A stretch of DNA of 28,091 nucleotides, taken from assembly GCA_041605955.1 (NCBI GenBank), contig JBFIXI010000052.1, positions 1-28,091 on the forward strand, given 5' to 3'. Under the pieces are notes generated by a model. That model saw only the letters and a program-made list of their open reading frames with translations. It did not search any database and had not been told where the DNA came from. Shown in pieces: positions 7,479 through 15,290 of this stretch. The DNA is from JAHEJX01 sp041605955. GTDB lineage: Bacteria; Actinomycetota; Acidimicrobiia; Spongiisociales; UBA5794. The position numbers were made by a program, and so were the translations under genes. Within the stretch, counting starts at the first letter, position 1. The number at the start of each line of letters is the position of its first letter.

Positions 7479-10400
7479 ACGCGCCACAGAGTCGTCGGCC
7501 GAGTCCCGGCTGACTCGACTCATCGACCGGCTGCTCACCGGGGCGCGCGACGCGATCGCCGCCGGCAACCTCGACTTAGCGCGGGAAATGGCGAGTGACG
7601 TGCTGACGGTGGACGAGGACCATGATCGGGCTCGCGACATCATCCGGATCGTCGATGAGCGGCAGCGCTCGCGACTGGGGGAGCGGGCCATGATGACGAT
7701 CCTGTTCTCCGATCTGGTGGACTCGACGCGGGTTGCCGATGTGCAGGAGCCGGAGATCGTACGCGACATTCTGGCGCTCTATCGCGCCGAGGCGAAGCTG
7801 GCGGTTGAGCGCTTCGGAGGGCGGATCGTCAACTACGCCGGGGACGGAGTGGTCGCCTCGTTCGGTTTTCCGGACCCCCATGGAGACGACGCCCGCCGAG
7901 CCGTGTCGGCCGGTCTCGAGCTGATTGCCGGCATGGAGCAGGCGGCAGCTCGGGCGCGGGAGCAGCACGGCGTCGATGCCGAGGTACGCGTCGGGATCCA
8001 CACGGGACTGGTGGTGGTAGCCGACATCGGCATCGGCCGCGCTACCGAGCACGATGCCATCGTCGGCGTCACCCCGAATCTGGCGGCCCGAATCCAGTCG
8101 GCGGCCGCTCCCGGCGAAGTGGTGATCAGTGACGTCACCCAGCACATCGTGGAGTCCGACTTCGATACGGAGTCGTTGGGAGCGCACACGTTGAAAGGCA
8201 TTGCTCGCGAAGTCGAGCTGTATCGCGTGGTCGCGCCCCGTCACATGAGCGATCGGCTGTCCACGGCCCGCTTCGTCGGAGCGCCGATGGTGGGAAGAGA
8301 CGACGAGGCCGCCGATCTGACCTCGAAGTGGAGGGCCACCGCCGCCGGAGAAAAGGTGCGAGCGACCCTGCTGCGCGGCCCGGCCGGCATCGGCAAATCG
8401 CGAGTGGTCGCCGAATTCCGTGCCCGGGTGGTCGCGGCCGGCGGCAATCTGTTCGAGCTGGGCTGTCTGCCCTACTACACCAACAGTGCTCTGTGGCCCG
8501 CGACCCAGTCGATGCTCAAGCGTATGGACATCTCGGCGAGTGACGATGCCGCGGCCCGCATCAGCGCGCTCCAGCGGGGCCTGGAGAGCCTGGGGCTCGA
8601 CATCGACCCCAATCTGGCGCTGCTGGCCCCGCTCATCGGCGCCGATGTGGTGCCCGACCACCCGGCGCCGCTTCTCAACCCAACCGCCCTCCGGCAGGCC
8701 GTGTTGCAGTCGCTACTTGGGGTGATCGCCGCCGGTGCCGCCACCCAGACCCGGGCTCTGATCATCGAGGATGTCCACTGGGCAGACCCCTCGACGCTCG
8801 ACCTGGTCGGTCTCGTGATCCAAAACCGTCCGAGCAACGTGATGTTGCTGATGACCTCGCGCGAGCCGCTGCGGGCGGCGTGGGCGGATGCCGTCGATGT
8901 GGTCGAGCTGGGTCACCTGAGCGAGGACGCCGCCCACAGACTCGTCGATTTCCTCGCAGGCGACCAGCCGCTCGATGATGCGACCCGAGGCTCGATCGTG
9001 GATCGCGCCGCCGGAGTCCCCCTGTTCATCGAGGAGCTCACCCGCCATGCTCTGATCCCGGGAAGCGCCGTGCCGGCGCGGCTCCAAGAGTTGCTGGCGG
9101 CGCGGTTGCGCGAGCCCGGGGTCGATCTCGAATTGGCCCAAACGGCGGCGACCGTCGGTGTGGAGTTCGACTCCTCCCTGCTGCAGGCCGTCGTGGCCGA
9201 TGGGAGCGATCTGGCTGAGCGGCTGGAGGCGCTGGAAGGGACGGGGATCATCGACAAGCTGGACGATGAGGGACGCTACCGGTTCCGGCACGCCTTGCTG
9301 CGCGACGCCGCCTACGAGACCCAGGTTCTCGAAGGCCGTCGCGACTGGCACGGCCGCATCGCCGGCGCGCTGACCAACGAGGACGGCGATGCGGCGGTCA
9401 TTGCCCGCCATTTCGACATGGCCGGGTCCGTCGGCGAGGCGATCGCCCAGTACGGAGTCGCCGTGCAAGATGCCCAGGCGAGCGGAGCTCATGCCGAGGC
9501 GACGCAGCTCGCCAGCCGGGCACTCGAGTTGATCGCCCAGCTGCCGGACGGGCCCGACCGCCACCTTGCCGAGCTGGGGATGGTGATGCTGCGCGGGTTG
9601 TCGATCAGCTCGATCAGCGGATACGGCGCTCCCGAAGTCGGCGCCGACTATCGGAGAGCGAGCGAGCTCTCGGAGCTGCTGGGCACCTCTCCAGAGGTGA
9701 TGCCGGCGGCGATAGCCATCTGGTCCTTCGCCCTCGTTGCCGGAGACGTGGCGACAGCCAGCCTGCTGGTGAACCGGCTGCGAGCTCGGGTTGAGGACGG
9801 CAGCGGCGCCTTCTTTGCTCCGGAGGTCGATGCTTCCCTCGCCTTTCAAGCGCTCTACGAGGGTGATCTCGATAGTGCCCGGCAAGCAGGGGAGCGGGCC
9901 ATTGCCGGATTCGACGCCCGACCCTCTGGAGAGATGGTCTCTGCATACTGGCCACTGCCGAATGATCCTGTCGCCGCCAATGCTGTGGGTATGGCCGTAG
10001 TGGCGACACTCCAGGGGCGGCTCGCTGACGCCGAGGAGTTCACCGCCGCCGCGGTCGCCCGGGCGGAGGCAGTGCCGTTTCCCCGCGGGCCGTTCACCCT
10101 GGCGTTCGTGAAGGTCTATCTGGCCTGGCTCGCGCTCATGTTGGGCGACCTGGACGAGTCCCAGCAACTGGGCGAGGAGGTCACCGACATCGGGCGGCAG
10201 TTCGGGTACGCCTACTGGATGGCGCTCGGCTCGATCTATCACCGCGTAGCCGAGCCGGACCTGGAGGCCTACTCCGCCGCCATGGATACGCTCCAGGCCA
10301 TCGGCCATGAAGCATTCCGCCCTTCGTACCTGGCCTATCTGGCTACCTTGCAGCAGGGGGTGGTCGGTGCCGGCGCCGCCCTAGCCACCGTCAGCGACGG

Positions 10401-10713
10401 GCTTCTCGAGATCGGCAAATCTGGTGAGCTGTTACACCGGCCGGATCTGCTGCGGCTGCGCGGCCTACTGACGCTGGCGACCGGCGGCGATGCCGCAGAC
10501 GCCCTCGCCGACTTGGAACAGAGCCTGGAGCTGGCAATTGAAGGCGGTAACGCCCTCTATGCGCTACGCGCTGCGCTCGACCTCGCACGCCTCGCCACCG
10601 ATCTGCGGCCCGAGGACTGGGCTACCAAGCTGCAAGCCGCCGTGGACCGCTTCGGCCCATCGGCAACCTTCACCGAACTGGCAGCGGCTCGCGAGCTGCT
10701 GTCGCCCCTGTGA
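7468..10713 (+). CDS. Class III nucleotide cyclase fused to AAA-type ATPase and helical repeats
   Basis: A 1081-residue signalling protein. The class III cyclase domain (about 72-255) has metal-binding Asp82 in FSDLVDS and Asp126 in AGDGVV, and transition-state residues Asn204 and Arg208 in PNLAARIQ. The usual base-selecting Lys is Asn122, while its partner Asp196 is kept. A predicted-ATPase/STAND domain follows, with Walker A GPAGIGKS (304-311) and Walker B LIIEDVHWADP (about 431-441), then TPR-like helices to the end. No DNA-binding domain is seen. GTG 7468 follows GGGGAG and gives an 11-base overlap with the upstream gene; an ATG at 7411 would overlap by 68. The FAD oxidoreductase start overlaps its stop as GTGA. 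Confidence 0.9.
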   Translation: MDSERATESSAESRLTRLIDRLLTGARDAIAAGNLDLAREMASDVLTVDEDHDRARDIIRIVDERQRSRLGERAMMTILFSDLVDSTRVADVQEPEIVRDILALYRAEAKLAVERFGGRIVNYAGDGVVASFGFPDPHGDDARRAVSAGLELIAGMEQAAARAREQHGVDAEVRVGIHTGLVVVADIGIGRATEHDAIVGVTPNLAARIQSAAAPGEVVISDVTQHIVESDFDTESLGAHTLKGIAREVELYRVVAPRHMSDRLSTARFVGAPMVGRDDEAADLTSKWRATAAGEKVRATLLRGPAGIGKSRVVAEFRARVVAAGGNLFELGCLPYYTNSALWPATQSMLKRMDISASDDAAARISALQRGLESLGLDIDPNLALLAPLIGADVVPDHPAPLLNPTALRQAVLQSLLGVIAAGAATQTRALIIEDVHWADPSTLDLVGLVIQNRPSNVMLLMTSREPLRAAWADAVDVVELGHLSEDAAHRLVDFLAGDQPLDDATRGSIVDRAAGVPLFIEELTRHALIPGSAVPARLQELLAARLREPGVDLELAQTAATVGVEFDSSLLQAVVADGSDLAERLEALEGTGIIDKLDDEGRYRFRHALLRDAAYETQVLEGRRDWHGRIAGALTNEDGDAAVIARHFDMAGSVGEAIAQYGVAVQDAQASGAHAEATQLASRALELIAQLPDGPDRHLAELGMVMLRGLSISSISGYGAPEVGADYRRASELSELLGTSPEVMPAAIAIWSFALVAGDVATASLLVNRLRARVEDGSGAFFAPEVDASLAFQALYEGDLDSARQAGERAIAGFDARPSGEMVSAYWPLPNDPVAANAVGMAVVATLQGRLADAEEFTAAAVARAEAVPFPRGPFTLAFVKVYLAWLALMLGDLDESQQLGEEVTDIGRQFGYAYWMALGSIYHRVAEPDLEAYSAAMDTLQAIGHEAFRPSYLAYLATLQQGVVGAGAALATVSDGLLEIGKSGELLHRPDLLRLRGLLTLATGGDAADALADLEQSLELAIEGGNALYALRAALDLARLATDLRPEDWATKLQAAVDRFGPSATFTELAAARELLSPL

Positions 10714-12788
10714 CAAGGGGCCGCCGGCCCCGCATCGTGATCCTCGGCGGTGGGATGGCCGGCCTCACCACCGCGTGGGAGCTGAGCGCAGGCGAGTGGC
10801 GCAACCGCTTCGAGAGTATCCGGGTCTATCAGCGCGGTTGGCGGCTTGGTGGCAAAGGCGCCAGCAGCCGAGGCCGCAACGGGCGCATCGAAGAGCACGG
10901 GCTTCATGTGTTGCTCGGCTACTACCAGGACACCTTCCGCGTGATGGCGGACTGCTATGCCGAGCTGGATCGCGCCCGATATCGGCCCGGGTGCCCAATC
11001 CAGACTTGGGAGCAGGCGGTGCAGCCGGCGGCCACCGTCGGCCTGACCGAGCTAGCCGACGGCGGCTGGGAGCCCTGGTCGATGGACTTTCCGCAGCGCT
11101 CGACAATGCCGGGCGGCCGTCCCGCCCTCGCTTCGCTGTCGCTCGGTGGGATGGTCGCCCAGTCGTTGCGGCTGCTGGCCGCATTCCACACATCGAGCTT
11201 CCCGGAGTCTCGGCGAGGCGCGGCTTCCCCGCCTCCCATCGCATTGTCCGCCAGCCCTCATCCGCCCGGCCGGGAGGGGATCAGGGCTGGCGACGTGCTG
11301 CGCCGGGCCGGCTTGACCTTCCTGGCCAGCATCGTGGAGCTGGCGGGGCGCGGCGAGTCGATGGCAGAACGCACCGACCTCCCCGTCATTGGGCGAGCGC
11401 TCGAGGCGGGCCTGGGCCGGATCCGCGAGGCGCTATACGCGCCGCTGACGTCGGAAAGGGTCGGCAAGGCAACGTGGATGCTCGTTGACATGGTGATGAC
11501 CAACCTGGTCGGCATCGTCGGTGATCGCCTGCTGCTGCGTCCCGACGGGCTGGCCGCCATCGACGATCTGGACTATCGGCAGTGGCTGCGGCGTCACGGA
11601 GCCGCCGCGGAGACCTTGGACAACGCGATCATCCGGGGCATGTACGACCTAGTCTTCGCCTACCGGGGCGGTGATCCGGCTCAGCCGGCGTTCGCCGCCG
11701 GGCTAGGTCTCGAGCTGGCGACACGGATGCTGCTCGACTACGACGGTTCCCTGTTCTGGAAGATGCAAGCCGGTATGGGGGAGGTGATCTTTGCTCCGCT
11801 GTACGAGGCGCTGACGCGGCGCGGCGTCAACTTCGAGTTCTTCCACAGAGTCGACGAGCTGACGGTCGAGGATAGCTCGATAGGAGCCATCCGGATGGGC
11901 CGTCAGGTCGAGCTGCGCCAGCCGTCGTCGCGATACGAGCCTCTGGTCGACGTGGACGGCCTGCCGGCATGGCCCAGCGCTCCGGACCCGGATCAGCTCG
12001 AGGACGACGGCGAATGGCTGGCAGGCGCCGAGTCGTTCTTCGGGGAGCGGCGGGACGCCGCCGAGGTGGTGCTGCGGGCGGGTGCCGATTTCGATGTCGT
12101 CGTGTTCGCCGCCTCACTGGGCATCGTGCCCGCGATCTGCGGGCAGCTCATCGCGGCGGATCCAAGATGGCGCGCCATGGTCGAGCACCTCGGGACGGTT
12201 GCCACGCAAGCGTTCCAGGTATGGCTGACCCGCGACGACAAGGCGTTGGGTTGGGAGGGCGGTGAGGGGGTGACGCTGAGCGGGTTTGCTCCGCCGTTCG
12301 ACACCTGGGCCTCGATGTCGCATCTCCTCGCCACCGAGCAGTGGAGCAAGTCCCAAGGAGTGGACGGCATCGCGTATTTCTGCGGCTCGGTGGCAGATGG
12401 CGCGACCGATGAAGACGTGCGCCGCCGTGCCGAGCGTTTCCTGGACGAGGAGGTCGGGGCACTGTGGCCGCACGCCGTCGACGCTGAGGGGCGGTTCCGC
12501 TGGGAGCTGCTGGCGGCGGATTCGGACCTAGAGGGCTCCGGCCGCTTCGGGTCGCAGTACTGGCGCGCCAACGTCGATCCGTCCGATCGCTACGTCCAGT
12601 CACTTCCCGGCACCAATCGGTATAGGCTTTCACCAGGGGATACCGGCTTTTCCAACTTGGTGGTGGCCGGCGACTGGACCGATTGTGGTCTCAATGCCGG
12701 CTGCATCGAAGCGGCGACACGGTCCGGGATCCTGGCAGCCGCTGCAGTGGCGAGCCGAGCAGAGACGATTGAGGGAGCTCATGACTGA
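10710..12788 (+). CDS. FAD-dependent oxidoreductase, phytoene desaturase/amine oxidase-like
   Basis: A 692-residue flavoprotein. It opens with the FAD-binding Rossmann motif RIVILGGGMAGLTTAWEL (Gly13-Gly18), followed by GWRLGGKGAS and EEHGLHVLLGYYQDTF, the blocks seen in carotenoid desaturases and isomerases and in hydroxysqualene oxidoreductases. Near the C-terminus, VVAGDWTDCGLNAGCIEAATRSG is the usual second FAD-contacting segment. It is about 200 residues longer than CrtI or HpnE; the extra material is an inserted, largely helical middle region. With a C20 prenyl synthase in the same operon, an isoprenoid substrate is likely (inference). No phytoene or squalene synthase or terpene cyclase is in the window, so the substrate is unknown. 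GTG 10710 overlaps the previous stop by four bases. Confidence 0.85.
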   Translation: MTRGRRPRIVILGGGMAGLTTAWELSAGEWRNRFESIRVYQRGWRLGGKGASSRGRNGRIEEHGLHVLLGYYQDTFRVMADCYAELDRARYRPGCPIQTWEQAVQPAATVGLTELADGGWEPWSMDFPQRSTMPGGRPALASLSLGGMVAQSLRLLAAFHTSSFPESRRGAASPPPIALSASPHPPGREGIRAGDVLRRAGLTFLASIVELAGRGESMAERTDLPVIGRALEAGLGRIREALYAPLTSERVGKATWMLVDMVMTNLVGIVGDRLLLRPDGLAAIDDLDYRQWLRRHGAAAETLDNAIIRGMYDLVFAYRGGDPAQPAFAAGLGLELATRMLLDYDGSLFWKMQAGMGEVIFAPLYEALTRRGVNFEFFHRVDELTVEDSSIGAIRMGRQVELRQPSSRYEPLVDVDGLPAWPSAPDPDQLEDDGEWLAGAESFFGERRDAAEVVLRAGADFDVVVFAASLGIVPAICGQLIAADPRWRAMVEHLGTVATQAFQVWLTRDDKALGWEGGEGVTLSGFAPPFDTWASMSHLLATEQWSKSQGVDGIAYFCGSVADGATDEDVRRRAERFLDEEVGALWPHAVDAEGRFRWELLAADSDLEGSGRFGSQYWRANVDPSDRYVQSLPGTNRYRLSPGDTGFSNLVVAGDWTDCGLNAGCIEAATRSGILAAAAVASRAETIEGAHD

Positions 12789-13437
12789 CCGATCGAACCT
12801 CGACCTCAGCGGATGGGTACGCCTTGTTGGCGAGGTGCAACAGTTGGGGCTCGAGACTGCCCGCGCAGTTGCCTCTCGATTCGCCGGCCTGGCGGACCGG
12901 AGTCTCGGTGATACGAACATGGCGGCTGCCCCCGTCGATGCCGCTGTCTCGGCATGGCGCACTCTCGTCGACCAGACGATGAGCGACCAGGCCGTCGAAC
13001 AATTCACGGCCGCCTCCCAGGCAATGACCGATGCCTTCGTCGAGATGATGCAGGCCGCCTGGACTTGGGCCACCGAGTCGACCATGCAGCTCGGCGCAGT
13101 TCCCCGCACCGCCGCCACGGCCGACCTGGGGTCGGTTGCTCCAGGGAGCCAGGGAACGGGCACCGCCTACGTCCACGTCGCCCACGATGCCACCGCCGAC
13201 GCTGTTGCGCTCCGAGTCGGGGAAATGGCGACCGGCAGTGGCGCCACGCTGGCACCCGGGACGGTCACCTCCGACCCGGCGGTCATCGAGGACCCGGTGC
13301 CGGGCCGCACCTATCAGGTGAAGCTGCACGTCGACGTCCCGGCGGACACGGAGCGGGGCCGGTATCGGGGATACCTCTTCGCGCGTACCGAACCCGAGAC
13401 GGCAGTCGCCATCGAACTCGAGGTTGCCGGGAGCTGA
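12781..13437 (+). CDS. Small phasin-like protein with C-terminal beta domain
   Basis: A 218-residue protein with no recognised name. Residues 1-100 are amphipathic helices rich in Ala, Gln and Thr (AWRTLVDQTMSDQAVEQF, AMTDAFVEMMQAAWTWA), resembling phasins that coat hydrophobic granules. Residues about 105-218 look like an immunoglobulin-like beta sandwich, with VPADTERGRYRGYLFA and a final VAIELEV strand. There is no signal peptide or membrane helix. ATG 12781 follows GAGGGAG and overlaps the oxidoreductase stop by eight bases; the prenyl synthase start follows four bases after its stop. The context suggests an accessory or scaffold protein holding the oxidoreductase or a hydrophobic product (inference). 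The phasin likeness is by composition, not a motif match. Confidence 0.75.
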   Translation: MTDRSNLDLSGWVRLVGEVQQLGLETARAVASRFAGLADRSLGDTNMAAAPVDAAVSAWRTLVDQTMSDQAVEQFTAASQAMTDAFVEMMQAAWTWATESTMQLGAVPRTAATADLGSVAPGSQGTGTAYVHVAHDATADAVALRVGEMATGSGATLAPGTVTSDPAVIEDPVPGRTYQVKLHVDVPADTERGRYRGYLFARTEPETAVAIELEVAGS

Positions 13438-13441
13438 CCGG

Positions 13442-14473
13442 GTGCCGCCCCCCGGAGACTTTCCCGTCGAGGTCGAGCTACGTCGCTACGCGGAGCTGAC
13501 CCGAGCGGCGATTCGTGAGGAGCTCTCCTCGGACGAGATCAGCCACTACCTGCGGCCGGCGCTCATCGACTACCCGGCCCGCGGCGGCAAGGGCATCCGG
13601 CCTGCCTTGATGCTGGCGACGTGTGAGGCATTCGGCGGTCTCATTCCCGATGCTGTGCCCTCGGCGATGGCTATCGAGTTGCTGCACAACGCCTTCCTGA
13701 TCCATGACGACATCGAGGACGGCAGTCTGCGGCGGCGCGGCCGACCCACGCTCCACGAGCTGTATGGGACGGCGATGGCGATCCATGCCGGCGACGCTCT
13801 TGCTCTACGGGGGATGGGGGCGCTGCGAGCCAACATCGATCTACTCGGCTCACGGCTGGCGGCCGCCGTGTTCGAGGAGTTCGACTTCATGGCGCGGCAC
13901 ACCGCCGACGGACAAGCGATCGACTTGGCGTGGCGCGAGGAGAATCGGCTCGACATCACGCCCGAGGACTACCTCGACCTGATGATGAAGAAGACCAGTT
14001 GGTATACGACGGTCCTCCCGCTGCGAGTGGGTGCGTTCATCGGCTCGGGCGGCGCCGCCGACGTCAAGCCGATGATCGACTTCGGGTTCTTCCTCGGCGC
14101 CGCCTTCCAGATTCAAGACGACGTGCTGAATCTGGCCGGCGACCCGTCCGTTTACGGGAAGGAGCAGTACGGCGACGTGCGCGAAGCCAAACGAACGCTC
14201 ACGATCATTCATCTGTATGCAGTGGCCGATGCCGCGGACAAGCGTCGGCTGCAACAGCTGCTGGCGCCGCAGACGAGTCGCTCGCCCGACGACGTGGCGG
14301 CCGTCGTTGCCATGATGGAGCATTACGGCAGCATCGGCTTCGCCCGCGAATTTGCCCGCGGCGTGGCGGAATCGGCGCAGGCTGCGTTCGAGCAAGCCTT
14401 CGCCGCCGCCTCCGGGCCCGGGCGCGATTTCGTCGCTGCCATGATCCCCTACATGGTCGATCGCATCTACTGA
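13442..14473 (+). CDS. Polyprenyl diphosphate synthase (likely geranylgeranyl, C20)
   Basis: A 343-residue trans-prenyltransferase that condenses isopentenyl diphosphate onto allylic primers. The first Asp-rich motif is DDIED (89-93), with no two-residue insertion; the second is QDDVLN, with Asp226, Asp227 and Asn230. Before the first motif, position -5 is Ala84 and position -4 is Phe85. In avian farnesyl diphosphate synthase, replacing the -5 Phe by Ala shifts the product to C20 (known for the family), so C20 is my prediction. GTG 13442 is preceded by GGGAG; a TTG at 13424 in the same frame lacks a good site. This is the last gene of the operon, and the gap to the IclR gene is 61 bases. Confidence 0.93.
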   Translation: MPPPGDFPVEVELRRYAELTRAAIREELSSDEISHYLRPALIDYPARGGKGIRPALMLATCEAFGGLIPDAVPSAMAIELLHNAFLIHDDIEDGSLRRRGRPTLHELYGTAMAIHAGDALALRGMGALRANIDLLGSRLAAAVFEEFDFMARHTADGQAIDLAWREENRLDITPEDYLDLMMKKTSWYTTVLPLRVGAFIGSGGAADVKPMIDFGFFLGAAFQIQDDVLNLAGDPSVYGKEQYGDVREAKRTLTIIHLYAVADAADKRRLQQLLAPQTSRSPDDVAAVVAMMEHYGSIGFAREFARGVAESAQAAFEQAFAAASGPGRDFVAAMIPYMVDRIY

Positions 14474-14498
14474 GGCATGTGGGCCGATGTGCGGTCCT

Positions 14499-14515
14499 GT
14501 TCCACGATGCGGTAC
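14499..14515. promoter_or_regulatory. IclR-type operator-like palindrome, site 1
   Basis: GTTCC-N7-GGTAC is a near-perfect inverted repeat, with one mismatch to GTTCC-N7-GGAAC. It overlaps the -35 box of the IclR gene. It shares an identical 11-mer, CCACGATGCGG (14502-14512), with the site at 17176-17192. The position suggests autorepression. Confidence 0.6.
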
Positions 14516-14528
14516 ATGCGGTTAGTGT
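14500..14528 (+). promoter_or_regulatory. Promoter of the IclR gene, leaderless
   Basis: TTCCAC (14500-14505), 17 bases, then TAGTGT (14523-14528). The GTG start codon at 14535 follows six bases later, so the mRNA would begin at about the start codon. No ribosome-binding site is present. Confidence 0.5.
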
Positions 14529-14534
14529 GGCCAC

Positions 14535-15290
14535 GTGGCGAGGGTGCAATCCGTTCATCGCGCGTTCCAGATCCTCGAAGCGCTGGCCGTGTCGCCGGCA
14601 GGGGTGTCGGACGCGTCGCGACGCGTTGGCCTGCCCAAAAGCACAGTGGCGCGACTGCTGGCGACCCTGGAGGAGGTAGCGGCGGTCGAAAGGGAGCCGG
14701 ACGGCGTAACCTACCGGGTGGGCCCGGCGCTGCGGAGTTTGGCCGCCTCGATCGACGCATCCATGGGCATTGTGGAGATGGCGCGCCCAACGCTCGCTCG
14801 CCTCGCCGCGCTCACGCGGGAAGCGGCCGGGTTCTCTGTGGCCGAGGGCTATCAAGTTCACTATCTGGCGCAGGCCGATTCGGATCGCAACGTGCAGGTG
14901 CGCGACTGGACGGGTGAGTTGATTCCGATGCACCTGGTGCCGTCCGGGCTCGCCATGCTGGCGCACTGGGCCGATGAGGACGTGGCCGATTACCTGTCGC
15001 GGCCACTCGAGGCGTCGACGCCGCGGTCGATCACCGACCCGCACGCGTTGACGGCTCGGTTGGCGGAGATTCGCCGCGCGGGCCACGCGTGGGGACGGGG
15101 CGAGTTCGCCGAGGGCATCAACTCCGTCGGGGCGGCGGTGCGCGATAGCGCCGGTCGAGTCTTGGGGGCGGTCCACATCCACGGGCCGGCATACCGGTTT
15201 CCGGCGCGGGGCAAGGCCGAAGAAGCGGCTCAGCTCGTCATGGACGCAGCTGCCCATCTGGCCGCTGCCCAAGCGCGTTTGGCTCGCTGA
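14535..15290 (+). CDS. IclR family transcriptional regulator
   Basis: A 251-residue regulator. The N-terminal winged helix-turn-helix (about 4-65) includes VQSVHRAFQILEALA and the recognition helix LPKSTVARLLATLEE. The C-terminal effector-binding domain (about 75-245) contains EGYQVHYLAQ, PMHLVPSGLAMLA and EFAEGINSVGAAVRD, all usual IclR blocks. IclR proteins bind short palindromes near their own and neighbouring promoters and respond to small organic acids or related metabolites. An operator-like palindrome overlaps this gene's promoter, and a second lies beyond the convergent MFS and thioesterase genes, which are therefore its likeliest targets. Its 3' end overlaps the MFS gene tail by 53 bases on the opposite strand. 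Confidence 0.93.
   Translation: MARVQSVHRAFQILEALAVSPAGVSDASRRVGLPKSTVARLLATLEEVAAVEREPDGVTYRVGPALRSLAASIDASMGIVEMARPTLARLAALTREAAGFSVAEGYQVHYLAQADSDRNVQVRDWTGELIPMHLVPSGLAMLAHWADEDVADYLSRPLEASTPRSITDPHALTARLAEIRRAGHAWGRGEFAEGINSVGAAVRDSAGRVLGAVHIHGPAYRFPARGKAEEAAQLVMDAAAHLAAAQARLAR

Noticed and set aside
5883..14473. Family 2 encapsulin-type terpene compartment
   Set aside because: A prenyl synthase and a nucleotide cyclase invited the idea, but none of the proteins shows a recognisable HK97-type shell or a cyclic-nucleotide-binding domain.
10710..14473. Carotenoid biosynthesis cluster
   Set aside because: The desaturase-like enzyme and C20 synthase are present, but there is no phytoene synthase or lycopene cyclase, and the oxidoreductase is far larger than CrtI.
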